18,180 bases of DNA from CBDTYW01 sp965364735 (GCA_965364735.1 CBDTYW010000045.1:1-18180); one strand, 5' to 3'; counted from the first letter of the stretch, positions 5,826 to 13,477 are shown. Notes: generated by a model not told the origin, from the sequence alone. Numbers and translations: made by a program.

Positions 5826-8001
5826 CCTGACGACGGCCACGGCCGACGAGGCGCTCGGCTCGACGCGGCGCAAGGCGCTCGCCGGGGTGGGCGTGGTCAT
5901 GCTCGCCCTCGGCGTGCCCGGCATGATGGGCGGATCCCAGGTCGCAGGACTGACCGAGGTCCTGACCATCGCGATGGCGCTGCTCAGCCTGAACGTGCTG
6001 CTGGGCTACACGGGCCAGATCTCCCTCGGCCAGGCCGCCTTCGTGTCGGCCGGCGGCTACCTGGGCCTCAACATCGCGGCACGCCTCTCGACCGAGGGGG
6101 GCGGGGCGATCTTCGGGTTCGGCGTCGTGCTGCTGACGGTCTTCGGTGCCGCGCTCGGCGTTGCGGCGATCACCACCCTCGTCGGGCTGCCATCTCTGCG
6201 GATCCGGGGTCTCCAGGTCGCCATCGGCACGCTCGCGTTCGCCGTCGCTGCCGAGAACTGGCTGTTCAAGTCCGGGTGGTTCTCGGGTGAGTCCGCGGGA
6301 CTGTTCATCAACCAGCCCTTCGGACGCGGTCCGCAGTACCGCTTCTACGTGTTCGGGCTCGCGATGCTCGCGCTGGTCATCTTCCTCGACACGCGCCTGC
6401 TCAGGTCCCGGCTCGGTCGTGGGTTCGTCACGGTGCGCGACGCTGAGGAACGCGCCGTCGCCTTCGGGGTCGACCCCGGGCCGTCGAAGCTCGCCGCCTA
6501 CGCGCTGTCGGGCTTCATGGCAGGGCTCGCCGGCGCGGTGTCGCTGGTCGCCGTCGGACCGGTGGACGCGGTCGGCCTCGTGCTCTTGTCGATCACCTAC
6601 CTGGCCTACGTCGTCCTCGGCGGCATCGGTTCCCGTGCGGGTGTCCTCGCCGTCGCCTTCCTGCTCCTCGCGCCGCAGAAGGTCGGGCTGTTCGAGTCCA
6701 TCCCCGTCATCCGCAACGCGTTCGACCCGTCGTTCATCACGCTCGTCTCGGGGCTGCTGCTCATCGGCATCGTGATCTTCCTCCCGTCCGGATACGGCGG
6801 CCTGCTCACCAAGCAGCGCCAGCAGTGGCGCGGCGTCCCCGTCGCGGCCCGAGCCGGGCTGACGCTGGCCGGCGGCATTGCGCTCATCGTCCTGATGTTC
6901 CTCGAGCACAGCCGGCGGACCGGAGAGGTCCAGAGCCTCGTCCCCGACGCGAGCGCCCCGCTCTACCCGCTGCTCTTCGCGCTGTTGGCGATCGTGGTTG
7001 CTGTCGGCGTCTACCTGGTGCTGCTGTTCTCGGACCCCGGAGATCCACCGGCCATCGAGGTCGAGGGCGCGCTCGCCACCGGCGAGGCTGCGATCGAGCA
7101 GGCCAAGACCTCTGCGGCCGCTGCCCGCGAGCTGCGCGACGTCGGCCGCGACATGTCCATCCGCATGCCGACGCGCGCCCTGTTCGAAGCCACGGACGTC
7201 TCCATCCGCTTCGGCGGCGTCCAGGCGCTCAAGAGCATCACGATGGAGGTCCGCGAAGGCGAGATCGTCGGGCTCATCGGGGCCAACGGCGCGGGCAAGT
7301 CGACCTTCTACAACTGCGTGTCCGGCTTCGTGACGCCGCAGGAGGGTTCGATCAAGTACCGCGGACAGGAGCTGCTGTCCGCATCGCCGACCGTGCGGAC
7401 CCGCATGGGCGTCGGCCGGACGTTCCAGCACATGGGCCTCCTGCGACCTGAGACGGTCGAGGACAACGTCCTGCTCGCTCAGCACTGGCTCGCCGACTAC
7501 AACGGCTTCGCCGGCATCACCGGCTTCGGCGGCGTCAAGAAGACCGAGATCGAGCTGCGCCGTCGTGCGGAGCTCGCGCTGCAGATCTTCGGGCTCGACC
7601 ACCTCCGCCACGTGAAGCTCGGTTCGCTGCCCTACGGGACCATGCGCATGGTCGAGCTGGCGGCGCAGGTCTCCACGGGAGCCGACCTCCTCTTCTTCGA
7701 CGAGGCGTCGGCCGGCCTCGGGCCGGACGAGGCCCACGCGCTCGGCGACCGCTACCTCGCGCTGCGCGACCAGCTCGGTCTCTCGCTCGTGGTCATCGAG
7801 CACCACGTGCCGCTGATCGCCCGCTCCTGCGACTACGTCTACTGCCTGGCCTCCGGCGAGCAGCTCGCGGAGGGCCGTCCGGCCGACGTGCAGACCGACC
7901 CCCGCGTCATCGCCGAGTTCCTCGGTCGCGCCCAGATCAGCGGTGAGGGCGGCGTCAGCTTCGGCGACGCGAAGGCCGACGAGGAAGTGGTGCCCGCATG
8001 A
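5812..8001 (+). CDS. LivM-LivG fusion: Liv permease joined to ABC ATPase
   Basis: One 729-residue chain joins both functions. Residues about 22-335 are LivM: GYTGQISLGQAAFVSAGGYLG is at 65-85 and coupling-loop-like RDAEERAVAFGVD at 209-221. Two additional hydrophobic helices (about 345-364 and 384-406) and a partly Ala/Glu-rich linker (407-455) come before the LivG-type ATPase (456 to about 712). Walker A GANGAGKST is at 490-498. The Q-loop region is RTFQH, Walker B ends with D630-E631, and the switch His is at 664. The signature is LPYGTMRMVELA (606-617) instead of an LSGGQ-like sequence, so ATP closure may depend on its partner LivF. The extra even number of helices keeps the ATPase cytoplasmic. 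The gene overlaps livH by 14 bases and livF by 4. Confidence 0.92.
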   Translation: MQLRDLTTATADEALGSTRRKALAGVGVVMLALGVPGMMGGSQVAGLTEVLTIAMALLSLNVLLGYTGQISLGQAAFVSAGGYLGLNIAARLSTEGGGAIFGFGVVLLTVFGAALGVAAITTLVGLPSLRIRGLQVAIGTLAFAVAAENWLFKSGWFSGESAGLFINQPFGRGPQYRFYVFGLAMLALVIFLDTRLLRSRLGRGFVTVRDAEERAVAFGVDPGPSKLAAYALSGFMAGLAGAVSLVAVGPVDAVGLVLLSITYLAYVVLGGIGSRAGVLAVAFLLLAPQKVGLFESIPVIRNAFDPSFITLVSGLLLIGIVIFLPSGYGGLLTKQRQQWRGVPVAARAGLTLAGGIALIVLMFLEHSRRTGEVQSLVPDASAPLYPLLFALLAIVVAVGVYLVLLFSDPGDPPAIEVEGALATGEAAIEQAKTSAAAARELRDVGRDMSIRMPTRALFEATDVSIRFGGVQALKSITMEVREGEIVGLIGANGAGKSTFYNCVSGFVTPQEGSIKYRGQELLSASPTVRTRMGVGRTFQHMGLLRPETVEDNVLLAQHWLADYNGFAGITGFGGVKKTEIELRRRAELALQIFGLDHLRHVKLGSLPYGTMRMVELAAQVSTGADLLFFDEASAGLGPDEAHALGDRYLALRDQLGLSLVVIEHHVPLIARSCDYVYCLASGEQLAEGRPADVQTDPRVIAEFLGRAQISGEGGVSFGDAKADEEVVPA

Positions 8002-8765
8002 GCCAGACCACCGCATCGGCGAACCCGACGACTGCAGCGTCCACCGGCTCGCTCCTGAGCATCGAGCGCGTGACGTCCGGCTACGGCGATCTCCGGGTGC
8101 TCCACGGCATCACGCTCGACGTGCGGCCCGGTGAGATCGTCGCCCTGATGGGCTCGAACGGCGCTGGCAAGTCGACGACGCTGAAGACGATCGTCGGGCT
8201 GCTCCGCGCGACCGGCGGCAAGATCACGTTCGACGGTGAGGACATCACCAAGTCCGGGCCCGAGGACCTCGTCCCCAAGGGGATGGTCCTGTGTCCGGAA
8301 GGCCGCGGGATGCTGAAGGACCTGAGCGTCCGCCAGAACCTCGAGCTCGGGGCGTACGTCGTCGACGACGACCGCACGATCAACGAGCGGCTCGAGGAGT
8401 CCTTCGAGGCCTACCCCATCCTTCGCGAGCGCGAGAAGCAGCTCGCCGGGACCCTGTCCGGCGGTCAGCAGCAGATGCTCGCGATCGTCCGGGCGATGAT
8501 GAGCGGACCCCGTCTGCTCCTCATCGACGAGGCCTCGCTGGGCCTGTCGCCGATCATGGCCGAGGACACCTTCGACCTCATCGCGCGGACGAACCAGCGC
8601 AACGGCACGGCTGTGCTGATCGTCGAGCAGAACGTGCTGGCCCTCGACCTCGCCGACCGCGCCTTCGTCCTGGAGAAGGGCGAGATCACGCAGTCCGCCG
8701 AGGGCGCTGAGCTCAACGACCTCAAGGCGAACCTCCGCGAGATCTACCTGGGGTCGGGCGACTGA
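7998..8765 (+). CDS. livF: Liv-type ABC importer ATPase, LivF family
   Basis: A 255-residue cytoplasmic ATPase that would heterodimerise with the LivG half of the preceding protein to drive import. Walker A GSNGAGKST is at 52-60, the canonical signature LSGGQ at 153-157, and Walker B catalytic Asp-Glu at 177-178 within LLLIDEASLGL. The switch position reads VEQN, with Gln in place of His, which is usual for LivF. Its N-terminus carries about 18 Ser/Thr/Ala-rich residues before the domain, so it is slightly longer than the usual 235. The ATG overlaps the previous stop (ATGA), and the stop overlaps the next ATG (TGATG). Confidence 0.94.
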   Translation: MSQTTASANPTTAASTGSLLSIERVTSGYGDLRVLHGITLDVRPGEIVALMGSNGAGKSTTLKTIVGLLRATGGKITFDGEDITKSGPEDLVPKGMVLCPEGRGMLKDLSVRQNLELGAYVVDDDRTINERLEESFEAYPILREREKQLAGTLSGGQQQMLAIVRAMMSGPRLLLIDEASLGLSPIMAEDTFDLIARTNQRNGTAVLIVEQNVLALDLADRAFVLEKGEITQSAEGAELNDLKANLREIYLGSGD

Positions 8766-10132
8766 TGACCTTCCCACGCCGAGCACTGCAGCCCATGGCC
8801 CTCGTGGTCATGATGGTGGCGATGCTGCTCGCGCTGACCGCGGGGTCGGCGTCGGCGCAGGTGCCGATCCCGACCGAGGTGCCGACCGAGATCCCGACGG
8901 GCAGCCCGTCGCCGACGCCGAGCCCGACGCCCACCGAGACGCCGACCGAGGACCCCTGCGCCACCCCGTCGCCGACGGAGTCGCCCACCGCGTCCGAGTC
9001 GCCGACGCCGACCGAGTCGCCGTCGTCCACGACCTCCCCGTGCCCCACCGAGTCGCCGTCCGAGACCGCGTCTCCGACCCCGACGCCCACGCAGTCCTCC
9101 GCCGAGCCGACCTTCTCGCCTGCCCCGGCCCCGACGGGTGATCCGTTCGTGAGCCCGACGACCGGGACAGCCGTGCCCCCGGCCACCAACGACGGCGGTT
9201 CGCAGCCCGTCGTGGCTGAGCCGACGGTCGCAGAGCCCGACGCTCCGCCCCCTGCGCCCACGGAGCAGGCAACGTCCGGCCCCGTCACGGACGCTGTGGT
9301 GTTCGTCGCGGCGCACTTCTTCGAGGACTCGCTCCCCGGGTTCTTCATCTTCGGGCTGCTCACCGCCCTGCTCGGCGTCGCCACCGGCGCAACCACCCTC
9401 ACGCTCACCCGCCGCGGTCTGCTGACCCGGCGCTCCTCCGATGGAGAGATCGACATGGACATGACGCGACGCTGGCGCATGAGCGCTGGGGCAGGACTCC
9501 TCGGAGTCGCCGCCGTCATCGGCATCATCGGCTATCAGAAGATCTCGCTGGAGACCTTGGTCCCGGCGCAGATCGTCTACTTGGCCAGCGCCGGCTTCGC
9601 GATGGTGCTCTTCGCCGTTGCCGGCGGGGCGCTGATCATCAGCGAGCAGCTGCGCGCTGACGAACGACGGGTTCAGGAGCTCGAGAAGGCCGTCGTGTCG
9701 CTCGCGGGCCACCTGTCCGCGTCCGTCCAGGACGCACCCCGTCTCCTGATGCGAGATGAGCACGGCCGCGCGGTCGACACGCCCCTTCCCGGCGCTGCGA
9801 GCGGCCAGAGCGCCGACGAGGCGATGATCGCGGCGACCGTCGAAGCGACCCTCGCGGCCGTCGGCATGGCCCCGCGTCGCACGCTCGCGAAGAGCAAGGG
9901 TGCAGCACCGGTCGTCACGACGCCCGTCGCCGAGCCGACCGTCACCCCGAAGACGCGAGCCGTCGCGAAGGCCCCCGCGAAGAGGGCCGCAGCCAAGAAG
10001 GCTCCGGCGAAGAAGGCCGCAGCCAAGAAGGCGCCTGCGAAGAAGGCCGCAGCCAAGAAGGCGACCGCCAAGCGCGTCGTCAAGAAGGCCCCGGCCAAGA
10101 AGACGGCCAAGAAGACGGCCAAGAAGCGCTGA
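8765..10132 (+). CDS. Membrane protein with outer Pro/Thr/Ser domain and histone-like Lys/Ala tail
   Basis: A 455-residue protein not recognised as a named family. A signal peptide (1-31, ending SASA before QVP) precedes a mucin-like Pro/Thr/Ser/Glu domain (about 33-170) with two cysteines (65, 93). Three hydrophobic helices follow at about 190-214, 240-257 and 268-293. Arg-rich RRGLLTRR (216-223) after the first helix marks the cytoplasmic side, so the C-terminus should also be inside. Next come a charged, possibly coiled segment (294-320), a low-complexity region, and a tail (398-455) of Lys/Ala/Pro repeats like those of histone H1 and actinobacterial HU/Hlp proteins. Such tails bind DNA non-specifically. 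The one-base overlap with livF places it in the importer operon. A link between membrane and nucleoid is inference; RNA or anionic polymer binding are alternatives. Confidence 0.8.
   Translation: MTFPRRALQPMALVVMMVAMLLALTAGSASAQVPIPTEVPTEIPTGSPSPTPSPTPTETPTEDPCATPSPTESPTASESPTPTESPSSTTSPCPTESPSETASPTPTPTQSSAEPTFSPAPAPTGDPFVSPTTGTAVPPATNDGGSQPVVAEPTVAEPDAPPPAPTEQATSGPVTDAVVFVAAHFFEDSLPGFFIFGLLTALLGVATGATTLTLTRRGLLTRRSSDGEIDMDMTRRWRMSAGAGLLGVAAVIGIIGYQKISLETLVPAQIVYLASAGFAMVLFAVAGGALIISEQLRADERRVQELEKAVVSLAGHLSASVQDAPRLLMRDEHGRAVDTPLPGAASGQSADEAMIAATVEATLAAVGMAPRRTLAKSKGAAPVVTTPVAEPTVTPKTRAVAKAPAKRAAAKKAPAKKAAAKKAPAKKAAAKKATAKRVVKKAPAKKTAKKTAKKR
9986..10075 (+). repeat. 30-bp in-frame tandem repeat coding the Lys/Ala/Pro tail
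   Basis: Units begin at 9986, 10016 and 10046. Each starts with the same 17 bases (gccgcagccaagaaggc) and the copies then diverge mainly at third positions or by substitution, most in the last unit. They encode decapeptides of the type AAAKKAPAKK. The 30-base period keeps the frame, so copy number could change without breaking the gene. Confidence 0.8.
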
Positions 10133-10153
10133 CCAGACCTCCACCCACCTCGC

Positions 10154-10267
10154 CGAGCGATGGATTTCCCTGCGTGGTGCAGGTTTGGACGTCGCTCGCG
10201 GGAGTGCCCGGTTCGGCGAGCGATGGATTTCCCTGCGTGGTGCAGGTTTGGACGTCGCTCGCGGGAG
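10154..10267. repeat. Two exact 51-bp direct repeats with inverted-repeat ends
   Basis: Copies at 10154-10204 and 10217-10267 are identical over 51 bases and separated by 12 bases (63-bp period). Each copy can fold. The outer stem CGAGCGA/TCGCTCG is at 10154-10160 with 10192-10198. The inner stem CCTGC/GCAGG is at 10169-10173 with 10179-10183 and has a 5-base loop. In copy 2 the outer stem gains an eighth pair (10216 with 10262). The pair sits between the liv operon and the next gene. A REP-like intergenic element, transcript-stabilising hairpins or a tail-less terminator are all possible. It is not a CRISPR: only two copies and too short a spacer. Confidence 0.85.
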
Positions 10268-10297
10268 GGTGGTGGGTGGTCGATGCGGGTCGGGGGA

Positions 10298-10303
10298 TAG
10301 GTT
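10298..10303 (+). promoter_or_regulatory. Candidate -10 box for a leaderless exporter ATPase transcript
   Basis: TAGGTT fits TANNNT and ends 6 bases before the GTG at 10310. That is the spacing expected if transcription starts on the G of the start codon. No Shine-Dalgarno precedes this GTG. No -35 is apparent at 16-18 bases upstream. Confidence 0.42.
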
Positions 10304-10309
10304 GCGCCG

Positions 10310-11275
10310 GTGAACACTCCTGCCGCATCCGCCGGGCCCGCGATCCAGATGAGCGGGCTCGTCAAGCGCTACGGCGAACTCGTGGCGGTGGATCATCTCG
10401 ACCTGACCGTCGAGCGGGGCGAGACCTTCGCGTTGCTCGGTCCCAACGGCGCCGGCAAGACGTCGACGATCGAGATCTGCGAGGGCTTCCGGCATCCCGA
10501 CGGGGGCAGCGTCCGCGTCCTCGGGCTCGACCCGCACCGTGACGCCACGAAGCTGAAGCGCCGCGTCGGCATGATGCTGCAGGCGGGCGGCGTCTACCCG
10601 CTGGCGACGCCGGCGGAGATGGTGAAGCTGTTCGCGTCGTTCCACCACGACTCCGAGGACCCCGACGAGCTCATCGAGCGCGTCGGGCTCGGGGAACACC
10701 GCAAGGCCCGCTTCCGCAACATGAGCGGCGGCCAGCAGCAGCGGCTGAAGCTGGCGCTCGCACTGGTCGGCAAGCCCGAGATCGTGTTCCTCGACGAGCC
10801 GAGCGCCGGGCTCGACCCCGCTGCCCGCCGGCTCACCTGGGACCTCGTCCGCGGACTTCGTGACCGTGGCGTCACCGTGGTCCTGACCACCCACCTCCTC
10901 GACGAGGCCGAGCTGCTCGCGGACCGCGTCGGCATCATCGATGCAGGCAAGCTCGTCGCGCTCGGCACGCCGCAGGCGCTGACACACGGCGATCACGCCG
11001 AGGTCCTGTTCACCGCCCGCGCCGGCCTCGACCTCGCCGGGATCCGGACGGCCGTCGGGGCGCCGACCCACGAGGACCAGCCCGGCCGCTACCGGATCGA
11101 GGCGATCAACTCGCCACAGCTCGTCTCCGCGCTCGCCGGCTGGCTCGCGGACCACGACGTCCATCTCGGGGTGCTCGAGGCGGGCAAGCGCAGCCTCGAG
11201 GACGTGTTCCTGAGGCTCACCGGCCCGCCGGAGGCCGCCGCGACCCCGGAACCCTCGTTGGAGCGCGCCCCATGA
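10310..11275 (+). CDS. ABC-2 type exporter, ATP-binding subunit
   Basis: A 321-residue CcmA/drug-exporter-type ATPase of the cytoplasm, working with the permease encoded next. Walker A GPNGAGKTS is at 44-52, the signature MSGGQQQR at 138-145, Walker B IVFLDEPSAGLD at 158-169, and the switch His at 195 (TTHLLDEAE). The C-terminal region (about 225-307) is the accessory domain common in this family, with the ending SLEDVFLRLTG typical of ABC-2 ATPases. The GTG at 10310 lies just before the domain; an ATG at 10349 would also give an intact domain. The 4-base overlap with the permease shows an operon. In several actinobacteria a similar pair lies beside heme A/heme O synthase and oxidase genes, so a role in oxidase biogenesis is possible. 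The substrate is unknown. Confidence 0.9.
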   Translation: MNTPAASAGPAIQMSGLVKRYGELVAVDHLDLTVERGETFALLGPNGAGKTSTIEICEGFRHPDGGSVRVLGLDPHRDATKLKRRVGMMLQAGGVYPLATPAEMVKLFASFHHDSEDPDELIERVGLGEHRKARFRNMSGGQQQRLKLALALVGKPEIVFLDEPSAGLDPAARRLTWDLVRGLRDRGVTVVLTTHLLDEAELLADRVGIIDAGKLVALGTPQALTHGDHAEVLFTARAGLDLAGIRTAVGAPTHEDQPGRYRIEAINSPQLVSALAGWLADHDVHLGVLEAGKRSLEDVFLRLTGPPEAAATPEPSLERAP

Positions 11276-12057
11276 CGGCCACCGGAACCGCCCGGACCAT
11301 GAACGACGAGCGTGGCTTCCCCATGCGCGGCCTCGCCCTGCAGGCAGCGCTCGAGTTCCGGCTGCTGCTGCGCTCGCCGGAGTCGTTCCTGATCACGCTC
11401 GGGCTGCCGGTGGGGCTGCTCGCCTTCCTCGGCACCGTCGACATCTTCCCGACCGGTGACGGCGACCCCGTCGAGTTCCTCGTGCCCGGCGTCATCGCGG
11501 TCTCCGTGATGGCGACCGGCCTCGTCGCATCGTCGATCCAGACCGCCTTCGAGCGGCAGTACGGGGTGCTCAAGCTGCTCGGCGCGACCCCGCTGCCCCG
11601 CGGGGGCTACATCGCAGCCAAGGGCGTCGCCGCGTTCGGTCTGCTCTGCATCCAGCTGGTGCTCGTCCTGATCGTCGCGGTGGGACTGCTCGGCTGGACG
11701 CCGTCTGCTGGCGTGGTGCCGCTGACCATCGGGGTGCTGGTCGGGGCGGTTGCGTTCACCGCGATCGGGCAGCTGCTCGCAGGTGCGTTGCCAGCGATGC
11801 TGTGCCTTGCATTCGCCAACGCGCTGTTCGCGGTGCTGACCGCCCTCGGTGGGCTCGTGCTGTCGCTCGACGCCTTCCCCGCAGCGGTCGCCTCGGCCGC
11901 GGAGCTTCTCCCGTCCGGCGCCCTCGGACAGGTGCTGCGCGCGGCGATGGATCCGGAGCCGTCGCTTGCGGTCGGATCGCTGCTCGTCGTGGCCGGGTGG
12001 GGACTGGTGGCGGTGGTCGCAGCGTCGCGAACCTTCCGCTGGGAGCCGGAAGGCTGA
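11272..12057 (+). CDS. ABC-2 type exporter, membrane subunit
   Basis: A 261-residue permease with six predicted helices (about 37-57, 68-88, 116-140, 149-169, 175-198, 233-252). It has a cytoplasmic loop RQYGVLKLLGATPLPR (96-111), the segment that usually contacts the ATPase in ABC-2 exporters. The ATG at 11272 overlaps the ATPase stop (ATGA). ATGs at residues 10 and 18 are weaker choices. Length is normal for the family. No substrate can be assigned. It ends 298 bases before the oxidase subunit II gene, on the same strand. Confidence 0.88.
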   Translation: MTATGTARTMNDERGFPMRGLALQAALEFRLLLRSPESFLITLGLPVGLLAFLGTVDIFPTGDGDPVEFLVPGVIAVSVMATGLVASSIQTAFERQYGVLKLLGATPLPRGGYIAAKGVAAFGLLCIQLVLVLIVAVGLLGWTPSAGVVPLTIGVLVGAVAFTAIGQLLAGALPAMLCLAFANALFAVLTALGGLVLSLDAFPAAVASAAELLPSGALGQVLRAAMDPEPSLAVGSLLVVAGWGLVAVVAASRTFRWEPEG

Positions 12058-12127
12058 GACGAACACCCGAGCGGCCCAAACAATTCCGAAGCGCCTCGAG
12101 CGCGCGCTACGCTCAGAGCGCCTGCGA

Positions 12128-12156
12128 GACCCGACATCACGTCAGTCGTCGGGGTC
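12128..12156 (+). terminator. Possible hairpin terminator after the ABC-2 exporter
   Basis: GACCCGAC (12128-12135) pairs with GTCGGGGTC (12148-12156), giving eight pairs with one bulged G and a 12-base loop. No T-run follows. It could end the exporter transcript or act in the oxidase leader. Confidence 0.3.
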
Positions 12157-12343
12157 CCGCACGCACCGGCTGTGAGGTGGATCCGTCCGCCTCCCATCCG
12201 ATGCAGGCACCATGATCGAAAGCCCACAGAATCGTCAGCTGTACCCACCTGCGGTGCAGTTCACGGCTTCCTGAGCTGGCAGCCACTGCCGGTCAGGAGC
12301 GGGAATCCGCGCCCATCCGGCGTCGGCCCCTCCCCGCGCGAAC

Positions 12344-12349
12344 GAGGAG
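12344..12349 (+). promoter_or_regulatory. Shine-Dalgarno GAGGAG fixing a TTG start for coxB
   Basis: GAGGAG lies 6 bases before the TTG at 12356, ideal spacing. The alternative ATG at 12428 has no ribosome site, although it would leave the lipoprotein signal complete. Confidence 0.65.
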
Positions 12350-12355
12350 ACACCG

Positions 12356-13477
12356 TTGTCGAGCACCGAGGCTCCGCGCCCCCAGCACGACGATCTCGCC
12401 CCCGCCCGCCCGACGCGTGCCCGCCGAATGGGTCGCTTGGCGGGTGTCGGCGCGATCGCGCTGCTGCTCAGCGCCTGTGAGGGCGCGCAGAGCGCCCTCG
12501 ACCCGCAGGGGCCGTGGGCGCAGAAGGAAGACGACCTCTTCCGCATCGTCTTCGCCATCGCGGTCGTGGTGTTCGTCCTGGTTCAGGGCCTGGTCATCTA
12601 CGCGAGCGTCCGCTTCCGCGAGAAGGACGGCGACAGCTCGATGCCCGTCCAGGTCCACGGCAGCACCAAGCTCGAGGTCACCTGGACCGTCATCCCGGCC
12701 GTCATCCTCGCCGCGATCTCCGTCCCCACGGTCGCCCTGATCTTCGATCTCGAGACCGACGACCCGGACGCGGTCGTCATCGAGGTCATCGGCCACCGCT
12801 GGTGGTGGGAGTACCGCTATCCGGCCGGCGAGGAGTTCGGGGACGGCTTCACCACCGCCAACGAGCTGGTCATCCCGACCGACACGAACGTCCGTCTCGA
12901 GATGTGGTCCGAGGAGGCCGGCGGCCCCGGCAACGCGGTCATCCACTCCTACTGGGTCCCGAAGCTCAACGGGAAGAAGGACGTCGTTCCCGGACGCGTC
13001 AACACCCTCAAGCTCGTCGCCGTCAGCGCCGACACGTACCTCGGCCAGTGCGCCGAGTACTGCGGTCTGTCGCACGCCAACATGCGCCAGCGGGTCGTGT
13101 CCAAGACCCCGGCGGACTTCGACGCCTGGGTCGCCGCGCAGCTCGCCGTTCCCGAGATCCCCGCCGAGGGCAGCGCGGAACGCGCCGGCTACGACCTCTT
13201 CACGACCAACGCCTGCATCGGGTGTCACGCCGTCGCCGGCACGCCTGCTCAGGGCGTCGTGGGGCCGGACCTGACGCACTTGTTCTCGCGGTCGACGTTC
13301 GCCGGCTCGATCTTCGACCTGAACAGCGAGACCCTGTTCGACTGGGTCAAGGACGCGCCGTCGATGAAGGCGATGCACCCGAACGCCACCCCGTCCATCG
13401 GGATGCCGTCCTTCAAGGACTCGCTCTCCGACGCGGAGATCCAGGCGATCGTGACGTACCTCGAATCGCTGAAGTGA
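12356..13477 (+). CDS. ctaC: caa3-type cytochrome c oxidase subunit II with fused cytochrome c
   Basis: A 373-residue lipoprotein that accepts electrons on the outer face and passes them to subunit I. The signal region ends in lipobox LLSAC (Cys 41). Two helices anchor it (about 62-85 and 107-131). The cupredoxin domain carries the CuA ligands His197, Cys232, Glu234, Cys236, His240 and Met243 (GQCAEYCGLSHANM). A class I cytochrome c domain (about 275-373) follows, with CIGCH (287-291) and probable axial Met350. The fusion marks a caa3 oxidase and supplies its own cytochrome c. The TTG start is chosen from the ribosome site. It is the first gene of the oxidase cluster; coxA starts 51 bases later. 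The gene is also named coxB. Confidence 0.95.
   Translation: MSSTEAPRPQHDDLAPARPTRARRMGRLAGVGAIALLLSACEGAQSALDPQGPWAQKEDDLFRIVFAIAVVVFVLVQGLVIYASVRFREKDGDSSMPVQVHGSTKLEVTWTVIPAVILAAISVPTVALIFDLETDDPDAVVIEVIGHRWWWEYRYPAGEEFGDGFTTANELVIPTDTNVRLEMWSEEAGGPGNAVIHSYWVPKLNGKKDVVPGRVNTLKLVAVSADTYLGQCAEYCGLSHANMRQRVVSKTPADFDAWVAAQLAVPEIPAEGSAERAGYDLFTTNACIGCHAVAGTPAQGVVGPDLTHLFSRSTFAGSIFDLNSETLFDWVKDAPSMKAMHPNATPSIGMPSFKDSLSDAEIQAIVTYLESLK

Larger units (their letters stand above)
12058..12355 (+). promoter_or_regulatory. Leader region before the cytochrome oxidase cluster
   Basis: These 298 bases hold no gene that could be supported. The frames that cross it lack ribosome sites and resemble no protein. 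A candidate -10, TACGCT (12108-12113), has a poor -35 (TTCCGA at 12084-12089, 18-base spacing). A hairpin follows at 12128-12156, and a strong ribosome site ends the region. The oxidase promoter is probably here, but it cannot be fixed from sequence alone. Confidence 0.35.

Noticed and set aside
5809..8016. A 735-residue minus-strand frame opposite the LivM-LivG gene
   Set aside because: It mirrors the plus-strand gene in codon register and is charged and repetitive with no domain. The plus-strand ABC motifs are unambiguous.
8868..9275. The Pro/Thr/Ser-rich coding stretch as a DNA repeat element
   Set aside because: Short triplet and hexamer similarities come from biased codon use for Pro, Thr, Ser and Glu. 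No fixed-period repeat unit was seen.
10154..10267. A CRISPR array
   Set aside because: There are only two repeats, of 51 bp, with a 12-bp spacer, and no cas genes in the window.
8744..11164. An 806-residue minus-strand frame opposite livF's end, the membrane protein and the exporter ATPase
   Set aside because: It covers parts of two plus-strand genes and the repeat region and shows only low-complexity Arg/Gly sequence.
12172..12480. A small protein of 102 residues starting in the coxB leader
   Set aside because: It has no ribosome site, overlaps coxB in another frame, and is Arg/Pro/Ser-rich without any recognisable feature.
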